A stretch of 64,000 nucleotides of DNA from Desulfobaccales bacterium. GTDB lineage: Bacteria; Desulfobacterota; Desulfobaccia; Desulfobaccales; 0-14-0-80-60-11. Below the pieces are notes generated by a model that saw only the letters and a list, made by a program, of their open reading frames with translations, had not been told where the DNA came from and did not search any database. Every line of letters starts with the position of its first letter. Positions within the stretch are counted from its first letter, which is position 1. Shown here piece by piece: positions 8,828 to 16,464 of this stretch. The DNA is taken from assembly GCA_041648175.1 (NCBI GenBank), contig JBAZPO010000005.1, positions 1-64,000 of the forward strand, given 5' to 3'. Position numbers and translations under genes: made by a program.

Positions 8828-9699
8828 ATCACTTTATGCAGCGGATACTCCACGATGCCCTGGGCTCCGGCCCGGATGAGGCGAGGGATCAGGGTCCGCA
8901 CTTCTCCCTGGTTCACCACTACCTCGACCGAGTACCAATCGGTCTCGTACAGGCTGGCGATGGTGGGGGCCAGCAGGCTGGGGAGCAGGGTGATGATGTC
9001 TTTCAACTGCTTCTCCGGGATGTTCATCTTCAGGCCCACCATGCGTTCGGCCCTAAGCGCCCCCAATAAGAGCAGGGTGAGATTCTCCATCTTCTCCCGC
9101 TTGGCGGCGTCGGACTCCCACACCTGGTTGTTGGCGATGAACTGGGTGTTGCTCTGAAAGAGTTCGTGGATGATCTTGAGGCCGTGGGCCCTGATGGTGC
9201 TGCCGGTTTCCGTGACCTCCACGATGGCGTCGACCAGTCCCGCGGCCACCTTGGCTTCCGTGGCCCCCCAGGAAAATTCCACCTTGACCGGTATCTGACG
9301 CTGCTCGAAATAGCGCCGGGTGTAGTTGACCAGTTCCGTGGCGATCTTCTTGCCTCCCAGGTCCCTGAGGCTTTTAATGTCCGAGTCCGCGGGCACCGCC
9401 AGCACCCAGCGCACCGGGTTGAGGCTGGCCTTGGAGTACATGAGGTCCGCCACCACCGTGACCTGGGAGTCGTTCTCCATGATCCAGTCTTTGCCCGTGA
9501 TGCCGCAGTCCAGGGTGCCGTTTTCCACGTAACGGCTCATCTCCTGGGCCCGGCACATGGAGCAGGTGATTAAGGGATCGTCGATATCGGGAAAATAACT
9601 CCGGCCATTGACCTGAATATGCCAACCGGACCGCCGGAAGAGTTCGATGGTCGCTTTTTCCAGGCTGCCCTTGGGAATGCCTAACCGCAGCTTATCCAC
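8824..9699 (-). CDS. hisG: ATP phosphoribosyltransferase (long form)
   Basis: It performs the first step of histidine synthesis, joining ATP and PRPP. The protein starts at GTG as [15 protein letters not shown], with AAGGAGG ten bases upstream; a longer in-frame start exists but would add 41 residues with no family match. At 291 residues it is the long HisG, with a C-terminal ACT-like regulatory domain (about 215-291) that binds histidine. Catalytic-domain motifs such as GITGKDWI and [16 protein letters not shown] are clear. It overlaps the end of hisI by eight bases, so translation of the two is coupled. Confidence 0.94.
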   Translation of the reverse strand: MDKLRLGIPKGSLEKATIELFRRSGWHIQVNGRSYFPDIDDPLITCSMCRAQEMSRYVENGTLDCGITGKDWIMENDSQVTVVADLMYSKASLNPVRWVLAVPADSDIKSLRDLGGKKIATELVNYTRRYFEQRQIPVKVEFSWGATEAKVAAGLVDAIVEVTETGSTIRAHGLKIIHELFQSNTQFIANNQVWESDAAKREKMENLTLLLLGALRAERMVGLKMNIPEKQLKDIITLLPSLLAPTIASLYETDWYSVEVVVNQGEVRTLIPRLIRAGAQGIVEYPLHKVI

Positions 9700-10081
9700 C
9701 CCCGTATACCTCCTTGGGATCAAAGATTGGGGTGCCCACTTTCTCCCAGCCCGACCCCTGCCGGCGGCGGTGGAAGCAGCTCCGATGCCCGGTATGGCAG
9801 GCGGCCCCTCCCACCTGCTCAATCTTTAGGAGCACCGTGTCCTGGTCGCAATCCAGGTAAATTTCACGGACCCGCTGCACATTCCCGGAGGTGTCGCCTT
9901 TGTGCCAGATCTTATTGCGGGTGCGGCTGTAATAATGGGCCTCGCCGGTGGCCAGAGTCTGCTCCCAGGCTTCCCGGTTCATAAACGCCAGCATCAGCAC
10001 CTCGCCGGTGCCCGCGTCCTGGACGATGGCCGGCAGGAGGCCTCCCATTTTGTCGAAATCAAGGTTGACTATCTCATTCAT
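9692..10081 (-). CDS. hisI: phosphoribosyl-AMP cyclohydrolase
   Basis: It opens the adenine ring of phosphoribosyl-AMP in histidine synthesis. This 129-residue protein is the cyclohydrolase only; there is no fused HisE pyrophosphatase. Family motifs visible are [26 protein letters not shown] (written here only in part by sense: the Met-Asn-Arg-Glu core), WHKGDTSGN and [10 protein letters not shown], with the zinc ligands in DCDQD and the Cys and His residues of CHTGHRSCF. It is the first gene of a two-gene his unit with hisG. Confidence 0.94.
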   Translation of the reverse strand: MNEIVNLDFDKMGGLLPAIVQDAGTGEVLMLAFMNREAWEQTLATGEAHYYSRTRNKIWHKGDTSGNVQRVREIYLDCDQDTVLLKIEQVGGAACHTGHRSCFHRRRQGSGWEKVGTPIFDPKEVYGGG

Positions 10082-10282
10082 AACCTAAAATTATTATCCT
10101 TTTTGATTCAATTTCGCAAGGTGAGATGATACATTTTCTTGAGGATGTGGTTGAAAAAGGTTGAGAATCGACAGAGCGCACAGCCTGACAAGCATAAAAC
10201 GTGGGGTGGCACTGCCCACCAATTCGTGCAAAGAATCATTGCAGTGAAAGTCGTTCTTTCACCATAAGGAGAATCTACGCTT

Positions 10283-10642
10283 ATGAGCAAGATCATCCCC
10301 TACGCCACCCTGGCCCGTCAGCAACACGTGAGCTTTCTTAAGCACAAAGGCCGGGAATATCAGGAACGAGAAGCCTACCTGTTCGAACTCCGCAAGCACC
10401 TCTTTCAGGTCGAGGCCCAGATGCGCCAGGCGGAGTTCCAACAACTGGACATCTTTCGGGAACTGGCGGCCCACTTTAAGGTCCCACTGCAATTCCCCGA
10501 TCTGGGCGACCGGGTGGGACTCCAGGAGATCTTCGCCACCCACCCCTTCCTGACCATACTCAAAGAATTTTTTTCCGGGCGCCTCACGGCCGACGAGTGC
10601 TCTGAAAAAATTATGGCCCTGCCCGACCAGTCCTCGACCTGA
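10283..10642 (+). CDS. hypothetical protein
   Basis: I do not recognise this 119-residue protein. It is charged and mainly helical, with a likely coiled-coil stretch (about 20-60, rich in Glu, Arg, Gln and Leu) and a second helical part with FATHPFLTILKEFFSG. There is no signal peptide or membrane segment. AAGGAG lies eleven bases before the ATG, and codon use is like that of its neighbours, so I think it is a real gene. It sits just before the AT-rich start of the PEP-CTERM array. Confidence 0.6.
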   Translation: MSKIIPYATLARQQHVSFLKHKGREYQEREAYLFELRKHLFQVEAQMRQAEFQQLDIFRELAAHFKVPLQFPDLGDRVGLQEIFATHPFLTILKEFFSGRLTADECSEKIMALPDQSST

Positions 10643-10930
10643 GTTCGGAGAAACTACCATAGATAAAAATCATTAAATCAATTTATAAATAAATCTAACA
10701 ATTATTTACCATTTTGAAGACCATTTTACTTATAATTAATATTATTATTTTTTAATTAATGTTAAATAATATTAAATTATGGTTACTTTGATTGACATTT
10801 TAATTTATTATTAAATTCAATATGTTTAATCATTATTCTCAAAATTTGGTTTAGACATTAGCACATCACGAAACCCGCTTCTCAGCCTTGCCACCTGCCC
10901 CAGAAGCGCGCCCCGTCTACTTCCCGCCCG
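10643..10930. other. AT-rich tract upstream of the first PEP-CTERM cassette
   Basis: From about 10655 to 10850 the DNA is almost pure A and T, in sharp contrast to the GC-rich surroundings. Equivalent tracts lie before the other two cassettes (about 12400-12530 and 14130-14260). After it comes a conserved GC-rich word GCACATCACGAAA. Such DNA upstream of a sigma-54 promoter may bind a bending protein or hold the activator sites. Confidence 0.6.
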
Positions 10931-10932
10931 AA

Positions 10933-10949
10933 CGGCACCTTCCTTGCAC
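10933..10949 (+). promoter_or_regulatory. sigma-54 promoter of PEP-CTERM gene A
   Basis: The sequence CGGCACCTTCCTTGCAC has the GG and GC doublets exactly ten bases apart, matching the -24/-12 consensus TGGCAC-N5-TTGC. The same element lies at the same place before the other two genes. Transcription would start near 10958 and give a leader of about 410 bases. Confidence 0.75.
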
Positions 10950-11004
10950 TTTCTCTGGTGCAATCAGAGATGATCTCAGGCTAGAGGTGCCTTCCCTGGT
11001 GTCA

Positions 11005-11030
11005 GGCCCGGCAAGGATTTGCCGCCGGCC
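11005..11030 (+). ncRNA. leader hairpin 1, copy A
   Basis: CGGCAA and TTGCCG pair around a GGAT loop, inside flanking GGCC/GGCC arms. The same stem-loop lies at 12690-12715 and 14419-14443 with compatible changes. It belongs to the untranslated leader of the first PEP-CTERM gene. Confidence 0.55.
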
Positions 11031-11058
11031 TCCGCCAACCTCACGCAGGACATCAATG

Positions 11059-11098
11059 AGCCAGGGGTCTTGAGCGCACCCGTTAAGACCACCTGGCT
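11059..11098 (+). ncRNA. leader hairpin 2, copy A
   Basis: AGCCAGG pairs with CCTGGCT, and inside it GGTCTT pairs with AAGACC; the loop GAGCGCACCCG is nearly invariant among the three leaders. The word GACAGGACGTCC follows at once (11103-11114). It contains ACAGGACGT, close to the CsrA target ACARGGAUGU. I do not recognise it as a known riboswitch. Confidence 0.6.
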
Positions 11099-11366
11099 GC
11101 CCGACAGGACGTCCAGTTTCTTTTATCTCTTTTAATAAAGGGGGTGAGACGAACAAACTTGATGGCGTGGAGGCGTATCTTTCGGCGCCGTTGCCGGCAA
11201 TCCATGACAGAGGGCACGATCCCATAAATATATAAGGCCGGGCACCGGGAAGATACAGTAAAATTAAAATATTCCTTTAATTACCAAAAGAATTTAATCA
11301 TTTGGGATTGACTGCCTCCTTCATAGGCTAGTGAAGAAGCCTGAGGAGGTGGAAATAGGAGGTAAT

Positions 11367-12053
11367 ATGAAACGTTATTTATCGGTACTTTTAGCACTGG
11401 TGGCCGTGGCTTGCTGGCTCCCCGGGCAGGCGGCTGCTTCCCCCATAACTGTTCTTTGCGAACAAACTTTAAGCAGTGCGGTTGCTGGTGACCTCGTTTC
11501 CAACCCTGACCCGGGAGCCTGGGCTGACTCCAGTGATGGGTTTAAAATCCACTCCTTAGTTACTATGGACGGTAGTCCTTTTCCTGGCCTACCGGTTCAC
11601 TATCAATACTTCATCACCAATGCCGCTGGCGGCGACTTGAGTAGAGAATTGAGTCATATAATTATCCAGGTGAGCGATGACGCCACTGCCGCGGATTTCT
11701 CTGCCGGTATTCTGGATACCTATACCAATACCAGCCAAGGTAATAGCAATCCCGGATTGCCCACTCCTCCGGGGATTTTTGGATTAAAATTTAATGCAGA
11801 TGGGGCTGCACAATTTACTGTCGACTTCTACAGCGATAGGTTGCCTGTCCAGGGTAACTTCTACGCCAAAGACGGGAGTACTACTGGCCCACCACCTCAC
11901 GACGATATATTTGTTTATAACACCGGCCTTACCGGCGTTGGGGATGGTTTCATTTGCACCCCGGACACAGCTGTAGTTCCCCTCCCCCCCAGCGTCCTGC
12001 TGCTGGGCTCCGGCCTCCTGGGCCTGGGTGTGCTGCGGTTCCGCAAGGCCTAA
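11367..12053 (+). CDS. PEP-CTERM-type sorted secreted protein A
   Basis: A 228-residue exported protein. The ATG chosen has ATAGGAGG six bases upstream and begins a signal peptide (MKRYLSVLLALVAVACW, cleavage near QAAA). The mature domain (about 25-200) is Gly-, Asp- and Thr-rich, beta-type and unrelated to any family I recognise. The C-terminus VPLPPSVLLLGSGLLGL followed by GVLRFRKA is a PEP-CTERM-like sorting tag: short motif, membrane helix, basic tail. In relatives such tags are cut by exosortase as the protein leaves for the surface or the exopolysaccharide layer. No exosortase gene lies in this window. An upstream in-frame GTG is less likely as the start. Confidence 0.82.
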   Translation: MKRYLSVLLALVAVACWLPGQAAASPITVLCEQTLSSAVAGDLVSNPDPGAWADSSDGFKIHSLVTMDGSPFPGLPVHYQYFITNAAGGDLSRELSHIIIQVSDDATAADFSAGILDTYTNTSQGNSNPGLPTPPGIFGLKFNADGAAQFTVDFYSDRLPVQGNFYAKDGSTTGPPPHDDIFVYNTGLTGVGDGFICTPDTAVVPLPPSVLLLGSGLLGLGVLRFRKA

Positions 12054-12616
12054 CCGCGGGCAACTCTTGACTGCAAGGCGGGGCCACGGACGGCCCCCAC
12101 TCTCGCCCCCTGGAAGCGTCACCACTGCCCGTCTGACCGCCCAGTTGGACCCATCTCTCTCATCTTAAGTCATCTCCCCCGTGAACCACGGAGCTTCCCC
12201 TTTGCTTGACCAGTAACCAGTTAACAGCCTTCATTGGGGAGTCGTGATTTATTATGCCTGCGAAGGGGCCATTCCTGGCGTCCATGCAATTAATGGATTT
12301 TAAAGGTAGTTCCTTTTCAAAAATAAAAAATACTCCAAAATCCTCACGCTAATCCCAGGAGTGGTTGACCAGAAATCAGATCCATTGTTCTTTTGTTCAA
12401 TTTGGCGAACATTTTTATTAAATTTATTAATAACATATTTTATAATTTGTTCAGCAATAATACATCATGTTAATTATAATAGATATTATATTTATTATAT
12501 AAATCAATATGTTTTATATTATTTCGCGAAACGTGGTTCGAGTTTAGCACATCACGAAATCCGCTTGTCCTCCCCGCCACCTGCCTCAGAGATGCGCCCT
12601 GTCTGCTTTTGCACTA

Positions 12617-12633
12617 TGGGCACCATCCTTGCA
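12617..12633 (+). promoter_or_regulatory. sigma-54 promoter of PEP-CTERM gene B
   Basis: TGGGCACCATCCTTGCAT keeps GG and GC ten bases apart. It is aligned with the elements at 10933 and 14347. The implied leader is about 440 bases. Confidence 0.75.
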
Positions 12634-12689
12634 TTGCTCAGCTCCAATCAGAGATGCTCTTAAGGCGGGAGGTGCTCTCCCTGGCGCCA

Positions 12690-12715
12690 GGCCCGGCAAG
12701 AATTTGCCACAGGCC
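12690..12715 (+). ncRNA. leader hairpin 1, copy B
   Basis: GGCAA and TTGCC pair around GAAT, within GGCC/GGCC arms, matching the hairpin at 11005-11030. Confidence 0.55.
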
Positions 12716-12742
12716 TCGCCAACCTCACGCCGGAGATCAATG

Positions 12743-12782
12743 AGCCAGGGGTCTTAAGCGCACCCGTTGAGACCGCCTGGCT
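12743..12782 (+). ncRNA. leader hairpin 2, copy B
   Basis: AGCCAGG/CCTGGCT enclose GGTCT/AGACC; the loop carries GCGCACCCGTT as in the other copies. GACAGGACGTCC follows at 12787-12798. Confidence 0.6.
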
Positions 12783-12798
12783 ATCCGACAGGACGTCC

Positions 12799-13081
12799 GG
12801 CTTTTCTCTATATTTCCAAATATAAGGGGGTGATGAAGATCAAAATTATGGCGTGGCTACGAACTTCCGGCACCGGCGTCGGCATTGGCTAGGAAAGTCA
12901 TGCGGCTTGCTGGAATAAGAGCGACTACTGTCTGGCGAAAATCTCTTGACCATGGGAGCCCATTCCGGCGCCCCTTGGCACCTAACTTCTAATCGAGGTC
13001 ATCAGCCAAACCCGCGCGGGGCTGGAAAGCCAAGGCCCCGCCGATGGCGTGACCGAAAATAAATGAAAGGGTGGGATACAA
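12799..13081. other. unconserved part of leader B
   Basis: These 283 bases between the conserved leader and gene B are not shared with the other cassettes. A possible short reading frame of 20 codons (GTG at about 12837) starts behind GGGG, as a similar frame does in leader A. I do not count it as a gene. Confidence 0.4.
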
Positions 13082-13789
13082 ATGAAATCTGTAAAGTGTA
13101 TAAAATTATGGTTAATTGCCCTCTGCCTCGTCGTCGCTACCGCAGGACTGGCCAGCGCAGATTTATTGGTCCAATACCAAGGGACTGGCTTCTATGCCGT
13201 GACCAGTGGCACTACGAACGAATCTTTGGCCAAAGTGGTTGTCGGTTCCAGCGACGTGACCATCGGCAGCTTCGGCGTTTATGGTCAAGCTCAGGTCGCT
13301 GGAAACATCAAGTGGTTGATCTTCGACGACAATAATCATGCCGCACCTGTATACCTCTCGGCTGCGCAGGCGGTATCGGGGCACCCTGGTGATTTTGCTG
13401 CTAACGCTCAATGTTTTGACTCTCCCGAGATTACCGGGAACTTCACCTTGCTTGCTGGACATACTTACGCCATGGGCCTGATCGCCGATCAGGTAGGTAC
13501 AAACACTTTTCGATGGGGCTCCTCTAATTACAGTCCGTTCGGCGGCGGGCCAGGTGTCTCGGGTGGCGGCTTGACCTTGCCATTCATGCAGGCGTTAGAC
13601 CTCGGCGGTGGTGATTTTGCCCATACTCCCACCCTTTATTCTGTTAACAATTCCGGCAGTTTTGAAATGTCGCTCCGGGTCTTCTCCCCCTGCCCGCCTC
13701 CAGTTCCCGTACCCCCCAGCGTCCTGCTGTTGGGCTCCGGTATCCTGGGTCTGGGTCTGCTACGGTTCCGCAAAGGGACATGCAGCTAA
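13082..13789 (+). CDS. PEP-CTERM-type sorted secreted protein B
   Basis: A 235-residue exported protein with a signal peptide (MKSVKCIKLWLIALCLVV, cleavage near LASA). The mature part (about 27-205) is beta-rich with many Gly and Ser and has the look of choice-of-anchor domains, as in SFGVYGQAQVAGN and LLAGHTYAMGLIADQ. It shows no similarity to proteins A and C. The end is VPVPPSVLLLGSGILGL then GLLRFRKGTCS, the same sorting tag as its neighbours. GAAAGGGTGG lies upstream of the ATG. It is the middle gene of the array and has its own sigma-54 promoter. Confidence 0.82.
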   Translation: MKSVKCIKLWLIALCLVVATAGLASADLLVQYQGTGFYAVTSGTTNESLAKVVVGSSDVTIGSFGVYGQAQVAGNIKWLIFDDNNHAAPVYLSAAQAVSGHPGDFAANAQCFDSPEITGNFTLLAGHTYAMGLIADQVGTNTFRWGSSNYSPFGGGPGVSGGGLTLPFMQALDLGGGDFAHTPTLYSVNNSGSFEMSLRVFSPCPPPVPVPPSVLLLGSGILGLGLLRFRKGTCS

Positions 13790-14346
13790 ACTAACCTTGT
13801 AACTTCTACCAGGCGGGGCTACGGACGGCCCCCCACTTCTCCCTCCCCCTGGAAGCGTCACCACCGTCCGCCTGACGGCCCAGTGGGTCTCTCCTTAAGT
13901 CGTCCACCCCAAGAACCACGGACCTGCCCCTTTGCTTGACCAGTAACTAGTTAACGGCTTTCATTGGGGAGTCCTGATTTATTATGCCTGCGAAGGGGCC
14001 ATTCCTGGTGTCTATGCAATTAAGGGAGGTTAAAGTTAGTTCCTTTGCAAAAATGAAAAATACGTCAAAATCCTCAAGCTAATCCCAGGAGTGGTTGAGC
14101 AGAAATCAGATCCATAGTTCTTTTGTTCAATTTGGCGAACATTTTTATTAAAATTATTAATAATTTATTTTATAATATGTTCATAAATAATAAATAATGA
14201 TAATAATAATAAACATTATTTTTATTATATAAATCAACAAGTTTAATTTTAATTCGTTAAACACGGTTCGATCTTGGCACATCCCGTAATCCTCTGGTCC
14301 CCGCCGCAACCCGCCCCAGAGACGCGCTCCGTCTAACTCTGCACTA

Positions 14347-14363
14347 TCGGCACCGTCCTTGCA
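14347..14363 (+). promoter_or_regulatory. sigma-54 promoter of PEP-CTERM gene C
   Basis: TCGGCACCGTCCTTGCAT keeps the GG-N10-GC spacing and aligns with the other two promoters. The implied leader is about 305 bases, shorter than in A and B. Confidence 0.75.
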
Positions 14364-14418
14364 TTACGTGGTTCAATCAAAGATGCTCTCAAGCAACGAG
14401 GTGCTCTCCCTGGTGTCA

Positions 14419-14443
14419 GGCCTGCAAGAATTTGCCGGCGGCC
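14419..14443 (+). ncRNA. leader hairpin 1, copy C
   Basis: GCAA and TTGC pair around GAAT within GGCC/GGCC arms, a shortened version of the stem in A and B. Confidence 0.5.
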
Positions 14444-14471
14444 TCGCCAACCTCACGCCGGAGAATCAATG

Positions 14472-14511
14472 AGCCATGGGTCTTATGCGCACCCGTTGAG
14501 ACCGCCTGGCT
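14472..14511 (+). ncRNA. leader hairpin 2, copy C
   Basis: AGCCA/TGGCT enclose GGGTCT/AGACC with the loop word GCGCACCCGTT. One pair of the outer stem is lost compared with A and B. GACAGGACGTCC follows at 14516-14527. Confidence 0.55.
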
Positions 14512-14676
14512 ACCCGACAGGACGTCCTTTTTCCTTCTATTTCCGCTTAAAGGGGGGTGAGACCAACACCATTGCGGCGCGGCGGCGTATCGTCCGGCAT
14601 CAGTGCCGGGAAGATACTTAAGGCACAACAGCCTACCTTTAATTCTCACTCGATTGAACCAAAGGAGCGAAACACA

Positions 14677-15384
14677 ATGAAGAAGTCAACAATCTTACTG
14701 GCGATCCTGGTTCTGGCCCTGATGACGGCTCCGGCAATGGCCAATTGTCTCCCCGGCTGCGAGGTAGTGAACGGCAATTTCGAGACCTCAAGCCCATTTA
14801 CATGGGTAAAATCACAATCTTCGGGTGGTGATGATTTTGACCGCAATGGATCTGGTAACCACTATGCCGATGCCTCGGTCAGTGACTCCCAGTATGCCGC
14901 CCTGGGCCAGGTGTTTTACGAACCCGATTGGATCGCAACTAATACCTCTAAAGAATGGACCGCTTCGGTCAAAATGGATACCAAGGCCGGTACGTGGGGT
15001 GGTTCTGGTTCCTTGGTCACCTCCTTCTACTATTACGCCGGTAGCGACTCGGATGACCCTGCCCCCGCTTTCAACGCCTACAACCCGGTCGGCTGGACTC
15101 TAATCACGAGCTTTACCGCGGGCCCTCCGACTGATGGCTACATTAATTTTAGCAACTACACCTATAATGACTCTGGGAAATTGGACACACAGCCTTATTG
15201 GCTGGCGGTGGGCATCGTCCTCCAGGGTACTTGCAGCGCCTGGGGATCATTTTCTGGCGCGGTAGATGATGTCTGCTTTGTGGGCCAGTGCGTCGACCCC
15301 GTGCCCGTGCCTCCCAGCGTCCTGCTTCTGGGCTCCGGCCTCCTGGGCCTGGGCGCCCTGCGGTTCCGCAAGGGCACTTGCTAA
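14677..15384 (+). CDS. PEP-CTERM-type sorted secreted protein C
   Basis: A 235-residue exported protein. I chose the ATG with AAAGGAG nine bases upstream; it begins the signal peptide MKKSTILLAILVLALM (cleavage near AMA). An in-frame GTG 120 bases upstream would add a tail inside the leader. The mature domain (about 23-205) starts VVNGNFETSSPFTWV, the usual opening of NF-type carbohydrate-binding beta-sandwich domains, and is unlike A and B. The tag VPVPPSVLLLGSGLLGL then GALRFRKGTC closes the protein. Four Cys residues in the mature part may form disulfides. Confidence 0.82.
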   Translation: MKKSTILLAILVLALMTAPAMANCLPGCEVVNGNFETSSPFTWVKSQSSGGDDFDRNGSGNHYADASVSDSQYAALGQVFYEPDWIATNTSKEWTASVKMDTKAGTWGGSGSLVTSFYYYAGSDSDDPAPAFNAYNPVGWTLITSFTAGPPTDGYINFSNYTYNDSGKLDTQPYWLAVGIVLQGTCSAWGSFSGAVDDVCFVGQCVDPVPVPPSVLLLGSGLLGLGALRFRKGTC

Positions 15385-16360
15385 CCGGATTAACTCCATG
15401 TAACTCCTTCAGGCGGGGCTAAGGACGGCCCGGCCTGCTCTCCCTCACCGGGGGAGCGCCACCACCGTCCGCCAACCGGCCTGTTTGACGTAACCCCGCC
15501 CCCAAGTCCCTCCACTCTGCATATATATCCCCTGCGCCCGGTTCTTTCACCCAACGGGTTTATGAAAAGTCCCCACGCCTGTCATTCTGAGTGAGCGTCG
15601 CGACCAAAGAATCTCAAAAGACGAGATCCTTCACTTCGTTCAGGATGACAAAAAATACCGGTTTTGAAATGGCTTGCAGGATTTCTCGTGGGTGGCAGGC
15701 AGGTATGGCAAATACGGGAGGTAGGTTTCAACCCCGGTCCTCACCGGTTTGCGGACCCCAAAAAAATAACTGGCCAGGTGGGGGAGGAACCCGGCCAGTC
15801 GGTGAAAGGAGAAAATGGTATATGAACTTTTGATTAAGGGGGGGATGTGGGTACCTTAATAGGGTCCATATACGCATTATTTATACATGCAGAAAGCATG
15901 CCAGACATTCATGCTCATTAATTCATACGTAATATCAATAAATTACCTTTTTTCCATTCTGATGCCGGTTCAATTATTTATACCAAAGTGGCAACGGCGC
16001 AGGCTTCTAAATCGGTAACTTATTGTAATTACAGCAATATGCCACAACCACCGGTGAATTCAATTTTTTGTTCCGAAACACCCGGAGCGTCCGCCTTCCC
16101 TCTCCCGCGGAACCCTGGTTACGGAGGTCAAAGACTTCGAACTACTTACCCCGCAACGGAAAGTTTAAGTTAGTCTGGGTGGAGGCCGATAAGCTTGGAG
16201 GTCGGGCAAAGCATCGCCAAACTAGTCTGGCCAGGGGTTCAGCGGTCCGCAAGGCAAGTACGTTTAGGAGTTTCTTCCCGGACCAGCGCCGGTTATACTA
16301 AAGCCGTATGAAACGGCCAGGGTGAGGGCTCAGTAAGAAAAACCGGCCATGAATATATAC
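15385..16360. other. long non-coding stretch after the array
   Basis: The first part (15411-15482) repeats the GC-rich downstream block of the other cassettes. A palindromic repeat with CATTCTGAG and CTCAGGATGACA-type arms lies at about 15579-15650 and has a relative at about 62128-62205. The rest holds only short frames without ribosome-binding sites, and I see no gene. Confidence 0.55.
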
Positions 16361-16455
16361 TCGTTGCCAAAAGTTTTTCCCTACTCACCCCTCTCCCTAC
16401 CCTCTCCCACAAGGGGAGAGGAAAATAAAAGGAAAGAACTTTTGACAAGCGCTAT
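16361..16455. repeat. MITE-like element, copy 2
   Basis: The ends CGTTGCCAAAAGTTTTTCC and GGAAAGAACTTTTGACAAGC are inverted repeats; the centre is CTCTCCCACAAGGGGAGAGG. It lies only nine bases before the start of the APS kinase gene. Confidence 0.7.
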
Positions 16456-16464
16456 ATATCCGCA

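Larger units (their letters stand above)
10861..11114 (+). repeat. conserved promoter-leader block, copy A
   Basis: This block is repeated before all three PEP-CTERM genes (other copies 12540-12798 and 14276-14527). It starts with GCACATCACGAAA, holds the sigma-54 promoter, two hairpins and the exact word CCGACAGGACGTCC at its end. Similarity fades after this word, roughly 150-285 bases before each start codon. Confidence 0.85.
12076..12798 (+). repeat. inter-cassette block, copy 1
   Basis: This 720-base block runs from AGGCGGGG after gene A to GGACGTCC of leader B and matches 13811-14527 along its whole length. It begins with a GC-rich part that can form a hairpin (GGACGG with a later CCGTC-type arm), then shared words such as CTTTGCTTGACCAGTAAC and TTTATTATGCCTGCGAAGG, then the AT-rich tract, then the sigma-54 promoter and leader. 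It holds no credible gene. Confidence 0.85.
13811..14527 (+). repeat. inter-cassette block, copy 2
   Basis: Second copy of the block at 12076-12798, following gene B at nearly the same distance from its stop codon. It includes the GC-rich hairpin part, the AT-rich tract, the promoter and the leader of gene C. No gene is seen in it. Confidence 0.85.

Noticed and set aside
11005..11114. Cyclic di-GMP riboswitch in the PEP-CTERM leader
   Set aside because: The signature CACGCACAGGGCAAACC and the GGGACGCAAAGCC part are missing; only the context would favour it.
12361..12663. 100-codon AT-rich frame as a gene
   Set aside because: It runs through the AT-rich tract and the sigma-54 promoter, which are repeated non-coding DNA; the other copies do not keep the frame.
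15591..16301. Short frames as genes between the PEP-CTERM array and cysC
   Set aside because: They overlap a palindromic repeat, lack ribosome-binding sites and resemble no protein.
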